A stretch of 64,000 nucleotides of DNA from an uncultured Anaerobiospirillum sp. (GCA_944389615.1 CALXNA010000006.1:41226-105225); one strand, 5' to 3'; shown: positions 28,264-37,846, counted from the stretch's first letter. Notes: a model not told the origin generated them from the sequence alone. A program made the numbers and translations.

Positions 28264-31137
28264 ATGAGCGCACGGGCTCTGATTGACGAGTTAAATGAAC
28301 AGCAACGCGAGATTGTCTTTGCGCCGTTAGAAGATAGTCTGGTGGTGGCGGGCGCCGGTACCGGCAAAACGCGCGTGCTGATTGCACGCTTGGCGTACCT
28401 GCTGGAAGTTGAGGGTTTTGCGCCTTATCAGATCATGGCCATGACCTTTACCAATAAGGCCGCAGGCGAGATGAATGAGCGCCTTGCGACCGCCATGGGC
28501 TGGCCTGATAACAAGAGCATGTGGGTGGGCACCTTCCATGGCCTGTGCTTTCGCCTCTTGCGCCAGTATGCGCTTGAGGCCATGCTGCCGCGCAACTTCA
28601 CCTTACTGACGCCGTCAGATCAAGAATCTTTGCTGCGTACCTTTTACACCAACCATGGCATCAAACCCAAAAACGACCCGTACTTAGGCTCGCTCAAAGA
28701 GCACGGCTTAGACCCCAAGAGCGTGGTCAACCGCATCATGCGTCTTAAAGATCGCGGCATCCGCCCGCAGCTGCCCGATGAAGAGGCCCAGCGCTTGGTG
28801 CTGCAGCTGCAGTCTGAGTGGCCGCTTTTGAGCACGCGCAAGGATGATGAGATCTTTGAGGCCATGTTCGCCTGCTATGAGCGCCTGCGCCTTAACTCCG
28901 GTGCGGTCGACTTTGCCGATCTCATTGTCTATGCGGTCAACCTGCTGCAAAACAACGCCGAGGTGCGCACGAAGATGCAGCAGCGCTTCCGTTACATCTG
29001 CGTCGATGAGTTCCAAGACACCAATGAGATGCAACTGCAGTTTTTGCTCTTGCTCAAGGGCCCAACTAACAACATCTTCGTGGTGGGCGATGATGACCAA
29101 GCCATCTACGGCTGGCGCGGCGCGCAGGTTGACAACTTAAACCGCCTCGTCAAGGCGCTGCCGCAGATCAAGCTCTATGAGCTCTCCATCAACTATCGCT
29201 CCAGCCAAGACATCCTGACCTTCGCCAATGCCGTGATTTCAGATTGCAGCGACCGCTTAACGGAGAAGTGGCTGCTCAATCCTTATACCTTTGAGCTGTG
29301 GCGCCAAGAGGACTTGCTATTCCTGCGCTTGGTCGAGCGCTCCGAGCAGAGCGCGCACCTGACTGCCTTGCTTAAGGGCCGGGCTTTGGAGGATTTGAGC
29401 TACTTAGAGCGCAATCAGATCATCACCGACCTCATCAAAGCGGGCGTCTTGGCCTCCGAGCTTGGCCGCTGGCGCCAGTTGCGCCGCTCCTACATCTTCC
29501 CAGGGATGGCGCCGGTCTACCGCAGCGATAAGGTCGAGCCCCAGACCTATGGCGGTACCTACACTCAGGCGCGCCCTGATTTCTTGGCGCCGCGCCAGAT
29601 GATCGCCTCGGCGCTGACTGACCCCGAGCAGGTTGGGCAGCTGTATGCGCGCTTGTTGGCACAGTCTTTGACGCAGCACCCAAGCGACTTTTACTTTGTG
29701 CTGCGCCAGCTGGTGCAAGCGCCGACCGGTACGGGCAAACCGCGGCCGATAGTCGCAAGCGAGCTGCATCAGCTCGTAGCGCAAATGCGGATGCTCTACG
29801 AGCACTGTGAGCTGCGCGGGCGCGAGCTGCACTATGAGGTGGTGCCGCACAATCAAGTGCAGCTCATCCAAGTGCAGGAGGATATGTATCGCAGCTACGG
29901 CCAAGATGACGGGGCCTTGGTGCTGGAGCTGATCGCGCGCCTGCAGCGCAGCGGCTACCACTATGAGGATATTGCGGTGCTCTATCGCAACAACCACTTG
30001 TCGCTGCAAGTGGAGCGCGCCTTGGCTGGTAGCAACATCCCCTACCAAGTCTACGGCGGTATCAAGTTCTATGAGCGCATGGAGATCTTAAGCGCCATGG
30101 CCTACTGCCGTCTCCTGCTCAACCCTAAGGACGACATCTCCTTTACGCGGGCGATCAATGAGCCTAAGCGCGGTATGGGCAAGGTGGCCTTAAACAAGCT
30201 CAGCGCCTTCGCCCATGAATGCGGTCTGTCACTGTACGAGGCCATCGACCACATCGTGAAGACCCAAGATAAGCAGGGGCTCAAGCTCATCAAGAAGTGC
30301 CAAGACTTCTACCAGCAGATCGAGCACTTCAAGCGCCTGCTGCCGACCATGTCCTTAGGTGACTTCTTGACCACGGTGATCACGGACAGTGGCCTGCTTG
30401 CTTTCTACCAAGAGCTCGACGCCAAGGACAAAGCCGCGCGCAAGGGCATGTCTCGCGTTGAGAACTTACAGCAGCTGATCGCCAACGCCCGTGACTACGA
30501 GCGGCTGCAAGTGGCCGCCCAAAACGGCGACATTGCGACCATCAACGCCGTGGTGGCCCGGCAAAACGCTCAGCGTCGTGCCGATCAAAGCGTCGACTTC
30601 CAAAAGATGGTGACTGAGTCCAATTTGGCCGCGCTCTCGGAGAGCTCGGCGCCGCAAGTTGCGGTTGCTGTTCCGGCAACGGCGGCTGATGCGGCCACTT
30701 TCCGCGAGAACCTCTTCGTCAACTTCGTGGCCTCGTCGACCTTGGCCTCGGCCACCGAGCGTACCGTCGACGGGCGCGAGCAAGATCGCGGCGTGCAGCT
30801 TATGACCATCCATGCCTCCAAGGGCTTGGAGTTCCAGGCAGTGATTGTGCTCGGTGTTGAGTTTGGCATCTTGCCGTCAGAGCGCAGTGAGGACGAAGAT
30901 GAGGAGCGGCGCCTGCTCTATGTGGCGCTCACTCGCGCCCAGAAGTGCCTCTTTGTGGCCTATGACTTAAGCCGTATGACCTACGAGGGCCTAGCGGAGT
31001 CGGGGCCGAGCATCTTTTTAAGCGAGGCGGTGGGGCACTTTGAAAAGAGCAATCTGCGCATTCGCTCCGAAGAGAAGCCTTATTGCCAACACACCTTGCT
31101 GGACTTGCAATACAGCAGGCGCAACGTCTCGGGGTGA
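28264..31137 (+). CDS. uvrD: DNA helicase II UvrD, enlarged
   Basis: Superfamily 1A 3'-5' helicase for mismatch and nucleotide-excision repair. Motifs in order: AGAGTGKTRVL (Walker A), TFTNKAAGEM, VGTFHGLCFRLLR, VDEFQDTN (Walker B), VGDDDQAIYGWRGAQ, NYRSSQ, YGGIKFYERMEI, TIHASKGLEFQAV and YVALTRAQKCLFV. The protein has 957 residues against 720 in E. coli. About 180 extra residues lie between the NYRS motif and the VLYRNNH motif (nt about 29270-29900), a region unlike the 2B subdomain, and about 50 lie before TIHASKG. ATG 28264 is chosen from homology to UvrD; GTG 28261 is possible. Position downstream of xerC matches E. coli. Confidence 0.92.
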   Translation: MSARALIDELNEQQREIVFAPLEDSLVVAGAGTGKTRVLIARLAYLLEVEGFAPYQIMAMTFTNKAAGEMNERLATAMGWPDNKSMWVGTFHGLCFRLLRQYALEAMLPRNFTLLTPSDQESLLRTFYTNHGIKPKNDPYLGSLKEHGLDPKSVVNRIMRLKDRGIRPQLPDEEAQRLVLQLQSEWPLLSTRKDDEIFEAMFACYERLRLNSGAVDFADLIVYAVNLLQNNAEVRTKMQQRFRYICVDEFQDTNEMQLQFLLLLKGPTNNIFVVGDDDQAIYGWRGAQVDNLNRLVKALPQIKLYELSINYRSSQDILTFANAVISDCSDRLTEKWLLNPYTFELWRQEDLLFLRLVERSEQSAHLTALLKGRALEDLSYLERNQIITDLIKAGVLASELGRWRQLRRSYIFPGMAPVYRSDKVEPQTYGGTYTQARPDFLAPRQMIASALTDPEQVGQLYARLLAQSLTQHPSDFYFVLRQLVQAPTGTGKPRPIVASELHQLVAQMRMLYEHCELRGRELHYEVVPHNQVQLIQVQEDMYRSYGQDDGALVLELIARLQRSGYHYEDIAVLYRNNHLSLQVERALAGSNIPYQVYGGIKFYERMEILSAMAYCRLLLNPKDDISFTRAINEPKRGMGKVALNKLSAFAHECGLSLYEAIDHIVKTQDKQGLKLIKKCQDFYQQIEHFKRLLPTMSLGDFLTTVITDSGLLAFYQELDAKDKAARKGMSRVENLQQLIANARDYERLQVAAQNGDIATINAVVARQNAQRRADQSVDFQKMVTESNLAALSESSAPQVAVAVPATAADAATFRENLFVNFVASSTLASATERTVDGREQDRGVQLMTIHASKGLEFQAVIVLGVEFGILPSERSEDEDEERRLLYVALTRAQKCLFVAYDLSRMTYEGLAESGPSIFLSEAVGHFEKSNLRIRSEEKPYCQHTLLDLQYSRRNVSG

Positions 31138-31230
31138 GGTTGAGCCCCAGTCAGGGCTGGGGCGGGCGCTGAATAGTGCGGAGGAGAGCAACGTAGTTGC
31201 GTTGCGCGGGGGAGCGCGCGGCGCCAGATC

Positions 31231-31280
31231 GGCGCTGAGTGGGCGGCGCCTAAGTGGCGCTGAGTGGGCGGCGCCAGAGT
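31231..31280. repeat. Two 25-bp GC-rich direct repeats
   Basis: Two adjacent copies of a unit starting GGCGCTGAGTGGGCGGCGCC (31231-31255 and 31256-31280) differ only near the end of the unit. They lie between the convergent uvrD and ferredoxin genes and could fold back on themselves. Confidence 0.6.
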
Positions 31281-31302
31281 GGCGCCTTTGGTGGGTAGGA
31301 CG

Positions 31303-31506
31303 TTAGACATCCTTCTTTGGGATGATGTCGGCTTCATCGACCTCAAAGATACTGCCGAACTCACAGACGTCCATGCAGGCACCGCAGTCAACGCAGAGAT
31401 CGGGATCAATGGTGTGGACTCCATCAACGATGGAGATCGCATCGCAAGGGCAAGCATCCATGCAGCTGTCGCAGGCGGTGCAAGTATCGGGATCGATAAC
31501 GAACAT
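31303..31506 (-). CDS. Small 2[4Fe-4S] ferredoxin
   Basis: A 67-residue ferredoxin with two cluster motifs, CTACDSCMDACP and CVDCGACMDVCE, each with the four cysteine ligands of a [4Fe-4S] cluster. The usual proline after the second motif is replaced by Glu. It is strongly acidic, as expected for a soluble electron carrier. The start follows AGAGG. It is transcribed alone, converging with uvrD. Clostridial-type ferredoxins of this size serve anaerobic redox enzymes; the partner is not in the window. Confidence 0.9.
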   Translation of the reverse strand: MFVIDPDTCTACDSCMDACPCDAISIVDGVHTIDPDLCVDCGACMDVCEFGSIFEVDEADIIPKKDV

Positions 31507-31529
31507 GAGAGCCTCTTTTTAGGGAGCGT

Positions 31530-31538
31530 TGGTACAAT
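31530..31538 (+). promoter_or_regulatory. Extended -10 promoter element before yggS
   Basis: TGGTACAAT (TG-n-TACAAT) lies 135 bp upstream of yggS in the divergent gap with the ferredoxin gene. No clear -35 is seen. Confidence 0.45.
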
Positions 31539-31672
31539 TGCTGCGCATGCAGCCTTTGGGCGTAATATAGCACAATGCGCTCCGCTCTTGCGGCTGCGAC
31601 CGCGGCGCAACCCTAGGTGCCAGCGGGCTTTGGCCGGTAGTTGATCAATAATTTTCAGAGGGATAAGACCTA

Positions 31673-32401
31673 ATGGACACTCCAACTGGTGCCGCGATTG
31701 AGGCGAACTTGCAGCACGTACATGAGGCGATCGCGCAGGCCTGTAGCACCTGCGGGCGCGCCCCTGAGTCGGTGCGGTTGCTATGCGTCTCCAAGACCAA
31801 GGGCGAGGATTTAATCAAGGCCGCCTACGGCGCCGGGGAACGCCATTTTGGTGAGTCCTACATCTCCGAGGCGGTGGATAAGATCGAGTCGCTGCGCGCG
31901 CAGGGCTTTCATGACATCGTCTGGCACTTCATCGGCCCTATTCAGTCCAATAAGACCAAGCACATCGCCGCGCACTTTGATGTGGTCGAGTCGGTGGAGC
32001 GCCTCAAGATCTTAGAGCGCCTCTCGGTTCAGCGCCCGGAGGGCCTGCCGCCACTTAAGGTCATGATCCAAGTTAACATCTCCCAAGAAGAGCAAAAACA
32101 AGGCTGCGAGATAGAGGAGCTGCCGGGCTTGCTGGCGGCTGCCTCATCTTTGCCTAAGCTTGAGCTGGTAGGCTTGATGGGGGTGGCCCGCATTGATGCC
32201 GACGAGGCCGAGCTCAACGCTCAGTTTGGGCAGCTTAAGGCCTTACAGGAGCGTTTTGTCGGGCAATACCCGAGCTTGACCGAGCTCTCGATGGGCATGA
32301 CTCATGATTTGGGGCCTGCCATTGCTCAGGGCTCTACGGAAGTGCGTATCGGCACCGCGATCTTCGGGGAGCGCGACTACTCCAAGATGCACGCGCACTA
32401 A
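31673..32401 (+). CDS. yggS: PLP homeostasis protein YggS
   Basis: Single-domain PLP-binding barrel protein that buffers pyridoxal phosphate and affects amino-acid and keto-acid balance; it has no known catalytic activity. The PLP lysine is in LLCVSKTKG (residue about 42). HFIGPIQSNKTK, SMGMTHDL and EVRIGTAIFGER are family signatures. 242 residues, near the normal length. It is followed by proC and yggT in one orientation, the yggS-proC-yggT order common in gammaproteobacteria. Confidence 0.95.
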   Translation: MDTPTGAAIEANLQHVHEAIAQACSTCGRAPESVRLLCVSKTKGEDLIKAAYGAGERHFGESYISEAVDKIESLRAQGFHDIVWHFIGPIQSNKTKHIAAHFDVVESVERLKILERLSVQRPEGLPPLKVMIQVNISQEEQKQGCEIEELPGLLAAASSLPKLELVGLMGVARIDADEAELNAQFGQLKALQERFVGQYPSLTELSMGMTHDLGPAIAQGSTEVRIGTAIFGERDYSKMHAH

Positions 32402-32511
32402 GCGCGCTCTCGCCGCGCACCGCGGCGCGCAGTGGGCGACGGGAGAGCGCAGCTGCGCCGGGCGCCATGAGGGCGCGGCGGCGCTCGGTTGGTTTGACAT
32501 AAGGAAGCAAA

Positions 32512-33324
32512 ATGGCTCAGCTTAAGATTGGCTTTATCGGCGGGGGCAATATGGCCTCGTGCATCTTCAACGGCATCGTTAAGACCCGCCCGCAGCAAGA
32601 TCTTTTGATGGTCAGTGGCCCACATTTAGAGAAGCTCGGCGCGTTTGCCGCTGCCGGGGCGGAGCTGACTACCGATAATTGCGCGGTCGCCGCGTGGGCC
32701 GACGTGCTCTTCTTGGGGGTCAAGCCCCAGGTCTTGCCCGACGTCTTAGCTGAGCTCAAGGCGGTGGATTGGCGTGGCAAGCTCGTCATCTCGATGGCCG
32801 CAGGCTGGCGTCTATCCGCCTTCTATGCGCGCTTAGGAGAGCTCGCCTTAGTACGCATCATGCCTAATACCCCAGCTAAGCTCGGTTTGGGCGTCACCGC
32901 GATGTGCCCGGGCGCTCATGTTACCAAGGAGCAAACGGAGCTGTGCTTGGCTTTGCTGGCAGGCCTAGGCAAGACCGTACTAACCGATGAAGAGGGCATC
33001 AATAGCTTGGGCGCGCTTGCAGGATCGGCTCCGGCCTTCCTCTATCGCTTCTTAGAGGCCTTGGTGGCTGAGATTGTGGCCCATGGCTTCAGCGAGTCCG
33101 AGGCGCGCGCCATCATCGAGCAGATGGCCTTGGGCACGGCCTCGATGGTGATTGCCAACCAAGACCAGAGCATCGCGCAGCTGCGCGAAGCGGTCACCTC
33201 CAAGGGCGGCACCACCTTCCAAGGCTTGACGCAGATGACCAATTATCATTTTGAGGCTATGATGCATGATGTCATCGAAGCCTGTTTGCGTCGTACGCGC
33301 GAGTTTGAGGATATGTTCAAGTAG
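32512..33324 (+). CDS. proC: Pyrroline-5-carboxylate reductase
   Basis: Last step of proline synthesis, NAD(P)H reduction of 1-pyrroline-5-carboxylate. The Rossmann start KIGFIGGGNMASCIFNGIV, the motifs RIMPNTPAKLG and GSAPAFLYRFLEAL, and the dimerisation helix TSKGGTTFQGL are all present. 270 residues as expected. The start follows AAGGA. The preceding gap from yggS contains GC-rich hairpin-forming sequence but no T-run. Confidence 0.96.
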   Translation: MAQLKIGFIGGGNMASCIFNGIVKTRPQQDLLMVSGPHLEKLGAFAAAGAELTTDNCAVAAWADVLFLGVKPQVLPDVLAELKAVDWRGKLVISMAAGWRLSAFYARLGELALVRIMPNTPAKLGLGVTAMCPGAHVTKEQTELCLALLAGLGKTVLTDEEGINSLGALAGSAPAFLYRFLEALVAEIVAHGFSESEARAIIEQMALGTASMVIANQDQSIAQLREAVTSKGGTTFQGLTQMTNYHFEAMMHDVIEACLRRTREFEDMFK

Positions 33325-33359
33325 CGCGTCTTATACCTGATTGTTGAGTGGAAGTAACT

Positions 33360-33926
33360 ATGGCGTCAATTTTCCCGTGGCTGCTCTTGTTGGGCTCGGC
33401 TGTCATCATGCTCTTTGAGCTGCGCTCCCTGCTGCAAAGCTCAGCGGCCGACTACTATCACCCGCTGACCCAAGCGGTCACCAAGTTAACCAACCCTTTG
33501 GTCAACATCCCGCTGTGGCGCAATGTGCGCATGGGCTCGTTCTTTATGCACGGCTTTGTCGTCGCTGCGCTGGTGGCGCTGGTGCTGTGGGCCTTCATCG
33601 CGCTGTTCATGCTGCAGATGCCGCTGTGGTACATTCCGCTCGCGGCCTTCTTGACGCTCCTCAAGACCACGGGCTATCTCATCATCTTCTTGCTCTTGGC
33701 CCAAGCCCTGACCTCGTGGCTCCCGGCAACGCGCAGCTGGAGCTTCTTGTTTGCTCAGATCAATGCTCCAATCGTGGCCCCGGTGCAGCGCATCATCCCA
33801 CCGATTGGCATGATCGACATCTCGCTTATGGTGGTCTTGATCGCCATCTATGCGCTCAACTCGCTGATGTACACCTTGCTCAAGCACATTGACTTCGGTC
33901 TCATGATCATTTGGCGCTTGGTCTAA
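33360..33926 (+). CDS. yggT: YggT family membrane protein
   Basis: Integral membrane protein of 188 residues with two YGGT repeats, each a pair of hydrophobic helices. The signature around RIIPPIGMIDISLMVVLIAI near the C-terminus is typical. Function is uncertain; relatives take part in osmotic tolerance and, in some phyla, in envelope or division complexes. ATG 33360 is chosen with GGAAG upstream; GTG 33348 is possible. It lies 35 bp after proC. Confidence 0.88.
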   Translation: MASIFPWLLLLGSAVIMLFELRSLLQSSAADYYHPLTQAVTKLTNPLVNIPLWRNVRMGSFFMHGFVVAALVALVLWAFIALFMLQMPLWYIPLAAFLTLLKTTGYLIIFLLLAQALTSWLPATRSWSFLFAQINAPIVAPVQRIIPPIGMIDISLMVVLIAIYALNSLMYTLLKHIDFGLMIIWRLV

Positions 33927-33950
33927 GGCCAGATGTGCCATAGAACTTTT

Positions 33951-33959
33951 TGCTAAAAT
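33951..33959 (+). promoter_or_regulatory. Extended -10 promoter element before bamD
   Basis: TGCTAAAAT lies about 160 bp before bamD, preceded by a T-run. No strong -35 is seen. The leader that follows contains several short inverted repeats. Confidence 0.4.
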
Positions 33960-34122
33960 AGCGGCCTAAGGCTAAAGCGCTGAGATAGCGGTACAGTCCG
34001 CACTGTCAGGGCCGGGCAGACAGCTCTGCTGGGCGGATAGGTCGGTGCCCAGCAGGGCGAGGCCTTAGGGGCTAGCGCTCAGGGCGAGTCTAGGTAACAC
34101 GTGATTTTGGATGGAGCTTTCC

Positions 34123-35115
34123 ATGTATAAGTTTCTGGCCGGCGCAGTGCTGTGCTTATCCTTGGCGGTAGCCACCGGCTGCGGCTCGAACTATAACAGT
34201 GACGAAGTCCCTGATGTATCTCCAGAAAACCTCTACAACATCGCCAAGGCCGGTATGTCCACTGGTGACTTCGGCGCGGCACGTCGTTACCTCGAGGCCT
34301 TGGATAGCCGCTATCCATTCGGCGATCTGACCCAGCAAGTCCAGCTTGATCTGATCTACGTTTACTACAAGACTCGCGAGACGGAGCTGGCTTCGGCCAT
34401 GATCGAGCGCTTCATCCGCTTGAGCCCAACCCATCCGAATATCGACTACGTCTACTACATGAAGGGCTTGACCCAGATGCAGCGGCGCGCCGATATGTTC
34501 CAGGACTACTTGGGCCTTGACCGCTCCGAGAAGGATCCGACCGACTACGTCAACGCCTTCAACACCTTCAAGCAGTTAATCACTACTTACCCTAACAGCA
34601 TCTACGCGGCCGACGCCCGCCAGCGCATGATCTTCATCAAGGACGAGCTTGCCAAGCGCGAGATGGCCATCGCTCAGTACTACTACGAGCGTGGCGCTTA
34701 CCTCTCCTCGATTCGCCACAGCCAGAACATCTTGTCGACCTACCGCACCACGACCCAGTTAGAGCCCGCCTTAGAGAATATGGCCCGCTGCTACGAGCGC
34801 TTGAACTTAACTGAGCCTGCCGCCAACGTGCGCAATGTCATGGCCGCCTCCTTTGGCGCGGGCTACACCCCTGTGGCTGCCGATAGCTCCTCGCTGCCGC
34901 TCAACCCAGATGGCTCGGTACCTGCGACCAACCAAGAAGGCGTCCAGCGCACCATGGCTGAGGGCGATACTTGGATCGATAGCGTCGCCGGTTGGGTCTT
35001 CAGCTTATGGGGCGATGATGCCGCCACCCAAAGCGCCTCGGACGCTCAGCAAAATCAGGCCATTACCTCGCAGAGCATGGAGGTCAGTGAGCCCGAGGCA
35101 GCTGACGCCGAGTAG
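34123..35115 (+). CDS. bamD: Outer-membrane assembly lipoprotein BamD
   Basis: Essential partner of BamA in inserting beta-barrel proteins into the outer membrane. A lipoprotein signal ends in AVATGC (cysteine about residue 20), then tetratricopeptide repeats in the usual BamD pattern: ENLYNIAKAGMSTGDFGAA, RYPFGDLTQQVQLDLIYVYY, YYMKGLTQMQ and YYYERGAYLSSIRH. The N-terminal 250 residues match E. coli BamD (245). The remaining 80 residues are an extra tail, partly Gln/Ser/Ala-rich. The start at 34123 is preceded by GGAG at six bases; an upstream ATG at 34111 is weaker. Confidence 0.93.
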   Translation: MYKFLAGAVLCLSLAVATGCGSNYNSDEVPDVSPENLYNIAKAGMSTGDFGAARRYLEALDSRYPFGDLTQQVQLDLIYVYYKTRETELASAMIERFIRLSPTHPNIDYVYYMKGLTQMQRRADMFQDYLGLDRSEKDPTDYVNAFNTFKQLITTYPNSIYAADARQRMIFIKDELAKREMAIAQYYYERGAYLSSIRHSQNILSTYRTTTQLEPALENMARCYERLNLTEPAANVRNVMAASFGAGYTPVAADSSSLPLNPDGSVPATNQEGVQRTMAEGDTWIDSVAGWVFSLWGDDAATQSASDAQQNQAITSQSMEVSEPEAADAE

Positions 35116-35225
35116 CAGCCGACGCCGAGTAGTGGCGCCCCGTCCGCGCGCAGCGCGCGCGTCTCCGTTTTAGTTTTGATCAGGCCTGCCTTGACCGAGG
35201 TGGGCTTGTTGTTTTTTGAGAGCCC

Positions 35226-36035
35226 ATGCTGACTAACCGCCCCTTTGCTTACGACCCGCCGTTAGTGCCCTTCCTCGATGTCCTGTACGAAGACCAAGAC
35301 ATCATGGTAGTCAACAAACCTGCCACCATCCTCTCGGTGCCGGGCAAGCTTAAGATCCACCACGATAGCATCTTGACGCGCGTCAAGAGCATCCATCCGG
35401 ATGCCTTTGCGGTGCATCGCTTAGACTACGGCACTTCGGGTGTCTTGGTGGTGGGGCTGAACAAGCCTGCGATCTCCAACTTGGGCAAGCAGTTTATCTC
35501 GCGCGGCGTGACCAAGGTCTATGTGGCGTGGGTCGACGGCAAGTTAGAGGGCACGGGCGCAGTCGAGCTGCCGCTCATCTTAGACCTTGAGCATCGGCCC
35601 TTCCAAAAGGTCGACTTTACTGTAGGCAAACTGGCACTGACCTATTACCAAGCCTTAAGCTACGACGCCGCACGCGACTGCACCTTCGTGCGGCTCTACC
35701 CGCAGACTGGGCGCTCGCACCAATTGCGCGTGCACATGCAGCAGCTGGGACATTCCATCTTAGGCGACCACCTTTACGCCAATGATCGGGTGTACCAAGC
35801 GGTGCCGCATCTTAACTTGCACGCCGCCTTGCTGCGCTTTAAGCACCCAAGCACTGATGAGTGGCTACAGTTTTGCGCGCCCGCACCCTTTGCGGTGCCG
35901 CCGGAGCATGCTCCAGAGTTGAGCTGGCTCGACGAGGACTTAGCTCCGCGTATTGAGCACACCTGCCGCACCATGCTCAAGCCAACCTGCGCCGATGTCG
36001 CCCCTGAGTGGGCTGACGCCAAGGCTGATCAATAG
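35226..36035 (+). CDS. rluA: rRNA/tRNA pseudouridine synthase RluA
   Basis: Makes pseudouridine in 23S rRNA (position 746) and in several tRNAs (position 32) in E. coli. The catalytic aspartate lies in VHRLDYGTSGVLVV; YPQTGRSHQLRVHM and LGDHLYA are further signatures. It lacks the S4 domain found in RluC and RluD, which together with the start VLYEDQDIMVVNKPA points to RluA. The next gene starts three bases after its stop. Confidence 0.92.
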   Translation: MLTNRPFAYDPPLVPFLDVLYEDQDIMVVNKPATILSVPGKLKIHHDSILTRVKSIHPDAFAVHRLDYGTSGVLVVGLNKPAISNLGKQFISRGVTKVYVAWVDGKLEGTGAVELPLILDLEHRPFQKVDFTVGKLALTYYQALSYDAARDCTFVRLYPQTGRSHQLRVHMQQLGHSILGDHLYANDRVYQAVPHLNLHAALLRFKHPSTDEWLQFCAPAPFAVPPEHAPELSWLDEDLAPRIEHTCRTMLKPTCADVAPEWADAKADQ

Positions 36036-36038
36036 CTT

Positions 36039-36800
36039 ATGGCTGCCACTCCTGAGGCGCGGACGTTGGTGCTCTTTTGGCAGCTGTGTGCCCTGCTGGT
36101 GCGCGCTGAGCCTAAGGAGCGTCGGGGCAATGCCCTTGCCTTGCTGCAAGACTTGATGCAGGCCATGGGCCTCTCAACGACCAACAAAGCGCAGGTGGTG
36201 ACCATCGTCAAGCAGGTGCTCGCCGGTAAGGAGCTGCCCCTGCCTGAGCTCACGGCAGCTCTGACGCAGAGCGTCAGCCACCATCCGGTGACCTTAGACT
36301 TTGTCTTTGAGCTTTTGGTGACCGTCGCCTTGGCCTCGGGCACGCTCAGTCCGCCCACGCTTAAGCTCTTGCTCACCTGCGCGTCGCCTATGGCGGTCGA
36401 TAAGGTGCGTTTGCAATACCTCGTGCAGCTGCGTCAGCACGAGCTGAGCTTGGCCCATAAGTTTCAGGGTAAGCCCTTGGCCTATCGCGCCTATAGCTTG
36501 CCGCAGCTGACCCACCACCGCGGGCCGCCCTTGGCCCATGAGGCCACTGAGCTGTTGACTGCGGCCGCGCGCGCGGCCCGCTCCCGGCCTAATCCCGCGC
36601 AACTGAGCTACGCCTGTGACCTCTTGGCCTTGGAGCGCAACTTCACCTTAGAGCAAGCGGCCGCCGCAACTCAGCTCTTGGTGCTGCGCTATGCCCCAGT
36701 GCAGCTGGAGCGCGCGCATATGCCGCGCGCCCTGATTCGCTTGGCGCAAAAGAAGGTGGCTGATGCCATCGGCGCCTTCAATCTGCTGCGCCAGAGCTGA
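36039..36800 (+). CDS. TerB-like helical protein of unknown function
   Basis: A 253-residue helical protein starting three bases after rluA, so probably translationally coupled. Residues 20-110 have the look of a TerB/DjlA-type domain: two helical halves, the second reading FELLVTVALASGTLSPPTLKLL, though the usual acidic residues are replaced. The remainder shows no family I recognise. It converges with djlA, which carries a genuine TerB domain, so the pair may share ancestry or function. Assignment to TerB is by eye and uncertain. Confidence 0.6.
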   Translation: MAATPEARTLVLFWQLCALLVRAEPKERRGNALALLQDLMQAMGLSTTNKAQVVTIVKQVLAGKELPLPELTAALTQSVSHHPVTLDFVFELLVTVALASGTLSPPTLKLLLTCASPMAVDKVRLQYLVQLRQHELSLAHKFQGKPLAYRAYSLPQLTHHRGPPLAHEATELLTAAARAARSRPNPAQLSYACDLLALERNFTLEQAAAATQLLVLRYAPVQLERAHMPRALIRLAQKKVADAIGAFNLLRQS

Positions 36801-36860
36801 GGCCCACCAACGTGGGCCCCCGCCGGGCGTCGCAGGCTGCGCCCGCCGGACGCGGCCGGG

Positions 36861-37829
36861 CTACTTACCCAAGGACTCTTTGATCAAGGCAAAGGCCGCT
36901 TGGATGTCTTGGCTCTTTTGGGTGTAGAGGTCAATCATCTCAGGGGGAATGCCTTGCGCTGCTAAGCGGTCAGGGTGGTACTTGAGCATCAGCTTCTTGT
37001 GGGCGCGGCGAATCTCCTCCCATGGCGTGTCCGGGGTGACGCCCAAGATCTCATAGGCATGCTGCAGCTCGGTCTTGCGCGGCGGGTCGTACTGGGTGCG
37101 CTGCTCGGAGCTGCGGAAGCGCTCGAAGCTCTCCTCTTCCTCATCGCCGTTTTGCTTGTAGTTCTCGTAGCTGCGGTTGCCGTAGTTGTTGTAATTGCTC
37201 TGGCCCTTGGACTCGTAGTAACGCTGGCGCTGCTGGGCGTAGCGGCGCGAGAAGGCGGCAAACTGCTGCTCGGCAATGCGCACGCGAATCAGGCGCTCCA
37301 TGTCGCGCACGTTGACGCCTAAGGCCATGGCGATGTTGAGCAGACGTTCGTGCTCACCTTGGTCTAAGACCTCGTCGGCGATGGCGACACCCACTTGGAT
37401 TTCCAAGAGGTAGGAGAGCATCGCGATGTTGCGCCCGATGATGCCTGACAAGTTGCGGCATTCGGCGGTCAAGTCGAAGTTATCGCTCTTGCCGTTGTTA
37501 AAAGCCTCAATAGCGATGTGCCTGAGCTCCGTGCTCAGGTTCATCACATCCATCAAGTGCTCGGCTTGCTGGATCTGCGCTTCGTTGATGCGCCCAGCGC
37601 CACGGCAGACGTAGCCCATGAGGCAGAAGGTGCTGGCGATGATCTGCTTGTGCTCGGCGCTGTGGCCATTGGTGCCGGTGAAGGCGGCGCGCGCCTGCAT
37701 GTTTTGCTTTAAGCGCTCGTTGTAGGGGCGGTCAAAGAAGAAGTAGCCGATGGCAAAGCCGATGATGGCGCCAAAGAAGCCAAAGAAGATACCGATGATT
37801 GCGCCGATGATACGGCCTTTCCACGACAT
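36861..37829 (-). CDS. djlA: Membrane-anchored DnaJ-like co-chaperone DjlA
   Basis: Type III J-protein that recruits DnaK to the inner membrane. An N-terminal glycine/phenylalanine-rich membrane helix (GIFFGFFGAIIGFAIGYFF) is followed by a TerB domain (residues about 60-180), a Tyr/Asn-rich linker, and a C-terminal J domain with the HPD triad in KLMLKYHPDRL. The 322 residues are close to the E. coli length with a longer linker. It is last in an amgK-murU-djlA unit, with gaps of 11 and 17 bp. Confidence 0.94.
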   Translation of the reverse strand: MSWKGRIIGAIIGIFFGFFGAIIGFAIGYFFFDRPYNERLKQNMQARAAFTGTNGHSAEHKQIIASTFCLMGYVCRGAGRINEAQIQQAEHLMDVMNLSTELRHIAIEAFNNGKSDNFDLTAECRNLSGIIGRNIAMLSYLLEIQVGVAIADEVLDQGEHERLLNIAMALGVNVRDMERLIRVRIAEQQFAAFSRRYAQQRQRYYESKGQSNYNNYGNRSYENYKQNGDEEEESFERFRSSEQRTQYDPPRKTELQHAYEILGVTPDTPWEEIRRAHKKLMLKYHPDRLAAQGIPPEMIDLYTQKSQDIQAAFALIKESLGK

Positions 37830-37846
37830 AGATGAAACCTCTGATA

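Noticed and set aside
31138..31302. Mobile-element end suggested by the 25-bp repeats beside uvrD
   Set aside because: There is no transposase, no terminal inverted repeats and no target-site duplication; it is a short local tandem repeat.
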